64,000 nt of DNA. Source: Annona cherimola (lineage: Eukaryota > Streptophyta > Magnoliopsida > Magnoliales > Annonaceae). Below the pieces are notes generated by a model. That model did not search any database and was not told the DNA's origin. It was given only the letters and a program-made list of their open reading frames with translations. Where the stretch lies: positions 31,838,133 to 31,902,132 of the forward strand of contig CM059975.1 of assembly GCA_030490835.1 (NCBI GenBank), given 5' to 3'. Position numbers and translations under genes: made by a program. Below, in pieces: positions 57,923 to 64,000 of this stretch. Position 1 is the stretch's first letter; each line of letters starts with the position of its first letter.

Positions 57923-58455
57923 CTATTCTGAAAAGTAAAGCTCAAAACCAGAGGATTGCCAGCTACTCAATCTTCTTCTACCTGCCTCGGCTCTTGCACC
58001 AATCATCGTGGCAGGGATAAGATGTGCATCGGCAATCAATTCCTCACCACATTCATGCATATTGGCAAGGATCATGCTGGCCCCACCAATCAGCTTCATT
58101 GAGGCGCCTTCTCCACATAAGTGTTTCCGCCACGGTTGCGGGGCACGATTTTCCCGACGACTTTCGACAGATCGAGTTGGTCGGACAAGCAAAAGCTACT
58201 ACTGTAGTCCCCACCGAAGACCACCGGCAGATTGTTGCTGCAAGAAACCTCGGGTTGGAATTCCTCACTGAGCCTGAGATGACAATGCCCTCGGCGGATA
58301 CCCATTAGTGCCTACAGACAACGAAATTATGTCCACCCCATCGGCGATGACCTGATCCATGGCGGCATTGATCCATGGCAACGAGTATGTCGGAATCGAA
58401 GCACTTGGGACTCAGCAGATTTTGTATGAAGCACTTGGGACTCAGCAGATTTTGT
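57923..58455 (-). pseudogene. Deleted subtilase (subtilisin-like protease) fragment
   Basis: Subtilases are secreted serine proteases. Two separated pieces of one are recognisable on the minus strand. The first (about 58405-58265) reads CFDSDILVAMDQ, then, one frame on, AAMDQVIADGVDIISLSVG, a conserved stretch just past the catalytic Asp. The second (about 58215-57960) reads LPVVFGGDYSS, LDLSKVVGKIVPRNRGGNTY and, in another frame, KLIGGASMILANMHECGEEL and ADAHLIPATMIGARA, the protease-associated (PA) domain. The region between, including the catalytic His, is missing, and nothing after the PA domain (with the catalytic Ser) remains. A 17-bp duplication (CATGGATCAATGCCGC type) causes the first frameshift. 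It cannot encode a protease. Confidence 0.8.
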
Positions 58456-58457
58456 AT
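58398..58457. repeat. 30-bp perfect tandem duplication
   Basis: The unit GAAGCACTTGGGACTCAGCA plus GATTTTGTAT occurs twice without change, at 58398-58427 and 58428-58457. Ten codons are duplicated in frame just upstream of the subtilase sequence on the minus strand (QNLLSPKCFI then QNLLSPKCFD). Confidence 0.92.
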
Positions 58458-58720
58458 GTGAAAATAGGGACGATGGCACATGCTTACAAGGGAAGTCGGA
58501 ACCGGGGACGACGACACATAGCAGCAACGGAGGTTAGAGAAGGAAGGTTGCAACGAGGAGATCGAGGGAGGTGACGATGCAAACGTCGAGGGAGATGGGG
58601 CGAGAGACATGGAAGAATAGGAGCAGCGTGCGTAGGGTTTCAGAAAAGGGGAAGCTGTGGGCGCGATTGGAAAATCAAACTCCTTGGAATTTTTTTTAAA
58701 AAACCCAAATCGCATGTTAA
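58456..58720 (-). other. GC-richer leader joined to the subtilase fragment
   Basis: On the minus strand an open frame (MRFGFFKKN..., rich in Ser and Pro) runs from 58715 into the subtilase piece. Its N-terminal 90 residues do not resemble a subtilase signal peptide or prodomain and I do not recognise them. It may be a 5' leader of another gene fused by rearrangement, or an expanded low-complexity stretch. Confidence 0.35.
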
Positions 58721-58825
58721 TTTTTTAAAACACCTCCAAAAGATCAGATAATCCTCATTAAACCCGCCTGAACGAACGCTCCAGATTTTGACCGCATTGA
58801 TGCTAATGGTCAAGCATAACGAATC

Positions 58826-59186
58826 GGCCCCTGATCCTACTCTCCCGTATTGCATGCTCCCAGGCACATACATATTTTTTTTTAGTTTTTTTTGAATTTT
58901 TTTTTTCACAATAGTGTTAATCTATATGTATTTAATATGTATATAAATTTTTACCATTTTTGGGGTATTTTAGATTTTTATTTTTTATTTTTGAAAATCA
59001 ATGACATTTTAGGTAATTTTAAATTACTAAAATGTCACTGATTTTCAAAAATAAAAAATAAAAATCTAAAATTCCCAAAAAATGGTAAAAATTGATACAT
59101 ACGTTAAATACACTTAGGTTAACAAGTTCATGAAAAAATTTTGAAAAAAAAAAGTATATGCGCCCGAGAGCATTAAGATCAGGGCC
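58826..59186. mobile_element. Mutator-like foldback element, 361 bp
   Basis: A palindrome over nearly all its length: the inner arms TTTTGAAAATCAATGACATT and AATGTCACTGATTTTC meet near 59021. The terminal inverted repeat is GGCCCCTGATC at the left with its complement GATCAGGGCC at the right (one C fewer). The perfect 9-bp target duplication TAACGAATC is at 58817-58825 and 59187-59195. The core matches 27433-27820 closely, but the outer arms are different. Confidence 0.85.
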
Positions 59187-59222
59187 TAACGAATCAGGCT
59201 ATATATATATATAGAGAGAGAG

Positions 59223-60290
59223 AGAGGAAAATTCAGGTTCAGCACCTCTGAAATGGGCCCCACATGATGATCAAATTATAATCTACTTCACTCATTGTAT
59301 TTAGAATCATGTATTCTATTACCATACTAATTTTCATCTCAATCGGATATGTGTATGGATCTCATCTGAAAATTGTACAAATTTAACGTAATAAAATAGT
59401 TTAATGTAAATAATAATTTTAAAGTGGTTTTCTCTCAACATGTAAACCATTTTCTATAAAATTTATATATGGATAAATAATTGTATAAAGTTTCATTGCA
59501 TTATGATATAAAGTGGTTTTCTCAATATAATAAAATAGTTTAATGTAAATAATAACTTTAAAGTGGTTTTCTCAACATTTAAACCATTTGCTATAAAATT
59601 TATATATGGATAAATAATTATATAAAATTTTATTGTATTCTAATATGTGTGGGGCTCATTTTTAAGCAAATGTACCGCTGTTCCGGTGGAGGCGAGAGGG
59701 TTGCTCTTCTGCTGCTCTACTGATTCCCCGCTCTATCTCCGGGTTGTCCGCGCACCGGTCCCCATCTTTCCCATGCGCCCACCGGCCGGTGAATGAAACT
59801 GCCTCAAAGACCTGCGATCTTCTCAACGGGCTGGGTGGGAACAATGGTGCTAGTGCATTGAGAAAGAAATCAATTGAAGGGGGTTGTGACGTTGCTGGAT
59901 CAACGTATGCTTCTTCGGTTGAATAAATAAATAAATCACGAGTGCCGCTACAGGATATATATATATATATGCACACATATACATTTGCCCAAAAATGGGC
60001 CCCACACATATTAGAATGCAATGAAACTTTATACATTCATTTATCTATACATAAATTTTATAGTAAATAGTTTACATGTTGAAAAAATCACTTTAAAGTT
60101 GTTATTTACATTAAACTATTTTATTACGTTGAATTTGTACCATTTTCAGATGAGGTTCATACACATATCCGATTCGAATGAAAATTGGTATGATAATAGA
60201 ATACATGATTCTAAATACAATTGGTGAAGTAGATTATAATTTGATTATCATGTGAGGCTCATTTCAGCAGTATTGCACCTGAATATTCCT
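59223..60290. mobile_element. Large family A foldback with a GC-rich loop
   Basis: Two arms of more than 300 bp: the left (about 59223-59690) begins AAAATTCAGGTTCAGCACC and reads AAATGGGCCCCACATGATGA; the right (about 59956-60290) has the complements and ends TTGCACCTGAATATTCC. Flanks are (TA)n and (GA)n runs. The left arm contains an internal partial duplication (AATATAATAAAATAGTTTAA, about 59526). The loop, 59691-59955, is GC-rich and unlike either arm. Its minus strand has an open frame with SQVFEAVSFTGRWAHGKDGD and RCADNPEIERG, which I do not recognise; it may be a captured gene fragment. Confidence 0.7.
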
Positions 60291-60299
60291 CTCTTTCTC

Positions 60300-61340
60300 T
60301 ATATATATATGGCTCCGCTTAGCAGACCCATGCAACCCCTTTAAACTCTAAACTTTTGATTTTTGACGAAAAAACAAATTCGTTTATTATATTTAACATT
60401 ATTTGTTTATCTAAGGCATCAAGTTTCATCCTAATCAAGTATGTTTATGGGCTACATTTATTAGAAAATGTATATATTCATGTCTAGATTATGAAAAATG
60501 CTAAATTATCAATTTTAAAGTAATATTTTCAACAATTTAAATTGTCTGAAATATCATTTCTATGTGAATAAATGATTCTATAAGATATTATTATATTCAA
60601 ATATATGTGTAAATAGATCTAAGTGTTTTTCATAATTTACACATGAATATATATATATATATATTGGAACAAATGTGACCCATAAACATACTTGATTATG
60701 ATGAAACTTGATCTCCTAGATAAACTAATGATGTCAAATACATGAATGGATTGGATTTTCCATTAATGATTAAAAACTACGATTTTGAAGGGGTTACATA
60801 GGTCCGCTTCTATGTAACCCAGATTCATAGAAGTGGACCTATGCAATCCTTTTAAAATCTTAAATTTTAATCTTTAATGGAAAATCCAATCCATTTATTG
60901 TATTTAACATCATTTGTGTATCTAGAAGACTAAGTTTTATCTCAATTAAATATATTTATAGGCCACATTTATTAGAAAATGTATATATTCATGTGTAAAT
61001 TATGAAAAATGTTAAAATATCAATTTTAAAGTAATATTTCTGACATTTAAACCGTCCAAAATATAATTTCTATGTAAATAAATGATTCTATTAAGTATTA
61101 TTACATTCTAATACATCTGTAAATAGATCTAAGCATTTTTAATAATTTTCATGAATATATATATTTGGATAAATGTGACCCATAAACATACTTGACTGGG
61201 AAGAAACTTGGTATCTTAAATAAACAAATGATGTTAAATACAATGAATGGATTAGATTTTCTATTAAAGATCAAAATTTTAAATTTTGAAGGGGTTAGAC
61301 AGGTCCGCTTCTATGCAACCTGGTTACATAGAACCGGGAC
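60300..61340. repeat. Family B palindromic repeats, two units
   Basis: Two inverted-repeat units. The first (about 60310-60835) starts GGCTCCGCTTAGCAGACCCA and ends GGTTACATAGGTCCGCTTCT. The second (about 60820-61330) starts AGAAGTGGACCTATGCAATC and ends GTTAGACAGGTCCGCTTCTA. Within each, TTCATCCTAATCAAGTATGT is mirrored by CATACTTGATTATGATGAAA. TA runs flank or interrupt them. Confidence 0.7.
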
Positions 61341-61344
61341 CGAT

Positions 61345-61735
61345 ATATGAGAGCTATTTCGGTGCAGCACCACTACACTGGAATAGAGTACATTTGCCCA
61401 TTTTTGGACCCCACACATATAAAATGCAATGAAACTTTATATAATTATTTATCTATATATAAATTTTATAATAAATGGTTTACATGTTGAAAAAACTACT
61501 TTAAAGTTGTTATTTACATCCAACTATTTTATTACGTTGAATTTGTACTATTTTCATATGGGGTCCATACAAATATCCTTTGGGATGAAAATTGATATGG
61601 TAATAGAATACATTATTCTAAATATAATAGATGAAGTAGATTTTAATTTTATCAACATGTGGGGCCCATTCCAGTGCCACTACACTGTAATTATAGCGCA
61701 GTGGCACTGCACTTGATAATTTCTCTCTCTCTCTC
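61345..61735. mobile_element. Family A foldback element
   Basis: Ends ATTTCGGTGCAGCACCACTA and GCAGTGGCACTGCACTTGAT, between a TA run and a (TC)n then TA run (61722-61752). The interior follows the right arm of the 59223 element (ATGCAATGAAACTTTATA, GTTGTTATTTACATCCAACT). It is a single-arm or diverged copy rather than a full palindrome. Confidence 0.65.
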
Positions 61736-61744
61736 TCTCGATAT

Positions 61745-62285
61745 ATATATATCCTGCTTTTATATAACCGGGTTACATACAAATGGACCTATGTAACCCC
61801 TTTAAAATCAAAGATTTTAATACTTCATGGAAAATCCAATCTATTCATTGTATTTAACATCATTTGTTTATCTAGTAGACCAAGTTTCATCCCAATCAAG
61901 TATGTTTATGGGTCACATTTGTTCAAAAATATATTTTTTCATGTGTAAATTATTAAAAAAACTTAGATCTATTTACACATGTATTAGAATATAATAATAC
62001 TTTATAGAATTATTTATTCACATAGAAATAATATTTTGGACGGTTTGCATATCAAAAATACTACTTAAAATTTATATTTTAGCATTTTTCATAATTTACA
62101 TATGAATATATACATTTTTTAACAAATGTGGCCTACAAACATACTTGATTGAGATGAAACTTGATTCCCTAGATAAAAAAATGATATTAAATACAGTTAA
62201 TGGATTAAATTTTCCATCGAAGATCAAAATTTTCGATTTTGAAGGAGTTACATAGGTCTGTTATAGATCCCATATATGTATAGAG
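61745..62285. repeat. Family B palindromic repeat
   Basis: Starts CCTGCTTTTATATAACCGGG and ends AAGGAGTTACATAGGTCTGT. The left arm has AAGTTTCATCCCAATCAAGT, mirrored by ATACTTGATTGAGATGAAAC at 62141-62160. TA runs lie at both ends. Confidence 0.7.
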
Positions 62286-62287
62286 GG

Positions 62288-62650
62288 AGGGAGCAATGGC
62301 GCAATTGTCCAAAAAATGGGCCAAACACATTAAAATGCAATAAAACTTTACACAATTATTTATTCATATATAAATCGTACTTTAGACGGTTTAGATGTTG
62401 AAAAAACCACTTTGAAGTTGTTATTCACATCAAACTATTTTATTATGTTGAATTTGTACTATTTTCAAATGGAGTCCATACACATATCCGATTGAGATGA
62501 AAATTGGTATGGTAATAGAATACATGATTCTAAATTCAATAGGTGAAGTGGATTATAATTTTATGATCATGTAGGGCCCATTTTGTCCCAACTGCATCAC
62601 TGTTATGGTGCAGTTGCGCTGCATTTGAATAATTTTCATAAATATATATA
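62288..62650. mobile_element. Family A foldback element, single-arm copy
   Basis: Left end GAGCAATGGCGCAATTGTCC, right end GGTGCAGTTGCGCTGCATTT, followed by a TA run. The interior has AAATGGGCCAAACACATTAA, TTGGTATGGTAATAGAATAC and TTTTATGATCATGTAGGGCC, as in the other family A elements. Residual family B-like sequence continues to about 62870. Confidence 0.65.
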
Positions 62651-62872
62651 TGATCTAACGCATTTGTATGCATTGTAGGTTAAAGGATGCATTTGGCTCA
62701 AAATGGGCTCAACATGCATATAAATATATTAATACTTTATACAATTATTTATCCATGTGTAAATTAGATCTTAGATAGTTTACCTGTTGAAAAAATAACT
62801 TTAAAATTGATATTTATATTAAATTATTTTATTAAATTTTTCTCAAAAAATATATTTTATTATATTGATTTT

Positions 62873-63163
62873 GGGTGTGTTTGTTTAGGGTAAAAAAGTG
62901 TCAACTAAAACTTTTCAATCTAAAACTTTTCACTCTCCATAATTACTCTATTTTTTAATTATTTTTTCACATTTTTCTATACAAATTACCCTACTTTTCA
63001 ATCATTTCTACACAACTACTCATACAACTAACCTATCTATTTTAACTTTATTCTCTTTACTCGTCATCATTACTCCTATTATATCACATCACTTTCTATT
63101 GATTTAACAACTTCTACTCCAAAATCTTTTCATCCAAAGTTTTAACTCCAACCAAACACACCC
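62873..63163 (+). mobile_element. Tourist-like MITE with TTT target duplication
   Basis: 291 bp, starting GGGTGTGTTTGTTTAGGG and ending CCAACCAAACACACCC. TTT flanks both sides (62870-62872 and 63164-63166). The interior is the family consensus (AAAACTTTTCACTCTCCATA, AACTAACCTATCTATTTTAA). It is probably the most complete copy in the window. Confidence 0.82.
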
Positions 63164-63299
63164 TTTGTATCATTTTTAGATGATATATATTTCGTAACAT
63201 ATGTGGCTCATTTTGAGCTAAATACATTGTAACTCACAATGCATATGAATACAGACTATAAATTATTATATATGTACAGAGAAAAAGACTAGTTGTACC

Positions 63300-63876
63300 T
63301 AGGGGTGTTAACGGATCGGGTTGAACGGGTTGGAGCCTAATCCTAATCCTAACCCATTTAATATATCTCAACCCTAATCCGTTTATTAACCCATTTAAAA
63401 AACTTCAACCCTAACCCATTTACAACCCATTTAATAAATGGGTTAACGGGTTGTTAATGGGTTGTGTTTGTTACTAATTTTCATGCTAAAAAAATTCAAT
63501 AGAATTTGTAAATTTAAATAAATTAAATAATTCGAAGCTAACGTACCTAAATTTAATTTATTTTAGCTTGAAAACATCAGCGTCAATTTCAAGTCATCAC
63601 TTTAATGTCAATTCCTGTTATAAATATTATATATATATATATTATAATATATTATATTAAATGAGTTATACGGGTTGAACGGGTTGGACGAGTTAAATAA
63701 ACGGGTTGGACGGGTTGACGGGTTGCGAAGCCTCAACCCTAATCCGTTTATTTAATTAAATGGTTGAATGGGTTGGCGGATCATAACCCATTTATTCAAA
63801 AATCTCAACCCAAACCCATTTATTAACGGGTTGAACAAGCGGGTTAACGGGTTGACCATGACCATTAACACCCCTA
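63300..63876. mobile_element. Non-autonomous hAT element, 577 bp
   Basis: Begins TAGGGGTGTTAACGG and ends CCATTAACACCCCTA. The perfect 8-bp target duplication GTTGTACC is at 63292-63299 and 63877-63884. Both sides are packed with ACGGGTTGGACGGGTTG and AACCCATTTA words, a dozen or more copies in all, while the centre (63480-63660) is A/T-rich. No transposase is encoded. It shares the TAGGGGTG terminus with 7411, 11008 and 28552. Confidence 0.87.
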
Positions 63877-63884
63877 GTTGTACC

Positions 63885-64000
63885 ATCGCCCTTGCCTAGA
63901 CATTGGTTGCCTCCAGCACTTGCGACAGCCCATGTTAAACGTTGACATCGAGACAAAAAGCATGTACGGAAGGACAGTCACTTGCCTTTACCGTGTTTTA
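63885..64000. other. Right edge of the window
   Basis: Mixed-composition DNA with no feature that can be judged from this short length. Confidence 0.4.

Noticed and set aside
1..64000. CRISPR arrays, bacterial operons, rRNA or tRNA genes
   Set aside because: The content is plant nuclear DNA. The direct repeats seen lack regular short spacers, and no cloverleaf or rRNA segment was noticed by eye.

Overview
The window is nuclear DNA of a flowering plant. The evidence is AT-rich intergenic sequence packed with plant-type mobile elements: two L1 LINEs with a C-terminal RNase H domain, a BED/RICESLEEPER-type hAT transposon, Tourist-like MITEs, Mutator-like foldback elements and a FAR1/FRS-type gene. 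The one intact gene encodes a plastid protein of plant isoprenoid metabolism. The species cannot be named from the sequence.

Only one gene looks functional: an intronless, GC-rich reading frame on the minus strand (34635-35540, 301 aa). It has the two CxxxC motifs and the lost Asp-rich motifs of the small subunit of heterodimeric geranyl(geranyl) diphosphate synthase, plus a plastid transit peptide. Every other recognisable coding sequence is broken: an hAT transposase (29167-31606), two LINE copies (12521-18665 and 48386-54424), a FAR1/FRS-like gene split by the second LINE (about 47960-56371), a deleted subtilase fragment (57923-58455) and a LINE relic (36290-36700).

Layout. 1-7270: AT-rich DNA with foldback elements, one nested with a 9-bp target duplication. 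7273-12155: a Tourist-like MITE split by a non-autonomous hAT, a 610-bp palindrome, an A-rich cassette and a second non-autonomous hAT. 12521-18665: LINE copy 1. 18917-20462: MITE sequence around a solo-LTR-like block. 20830-28330: tandem duplications, five MITEs and several foldbacks. 28552-33134: the complete hAT element. 34635-35540: the synthase subunit gene. 36720-41790: diverged copies of a palindromic repeat (family B). 44205-45328: three foldbacks (family A) in TA microsatellites. 47960-56371: FRS pseudogene with LINE copy 2 inside. 56930-58720: tandem repeats and the subtilase fragment. 58826-63876: more foldbacks, one around a GC-rich foreign loop, then a MITE and a fourth hAT-family element.

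The mobile elements form related sets. Four hAT elements share the terminus TAGGGGTG and perfect 8-bp target duplications, so the transposase element at 28552-33134, or an intact relative, could have moved the other three. About a dozen MITEs share GGGTGTGTTTGG-like ends with 3-bp target duplications. Many foldback elements share one core but carry different ends. All boundaries and homologies were read by eye; no alignment or database search was run.
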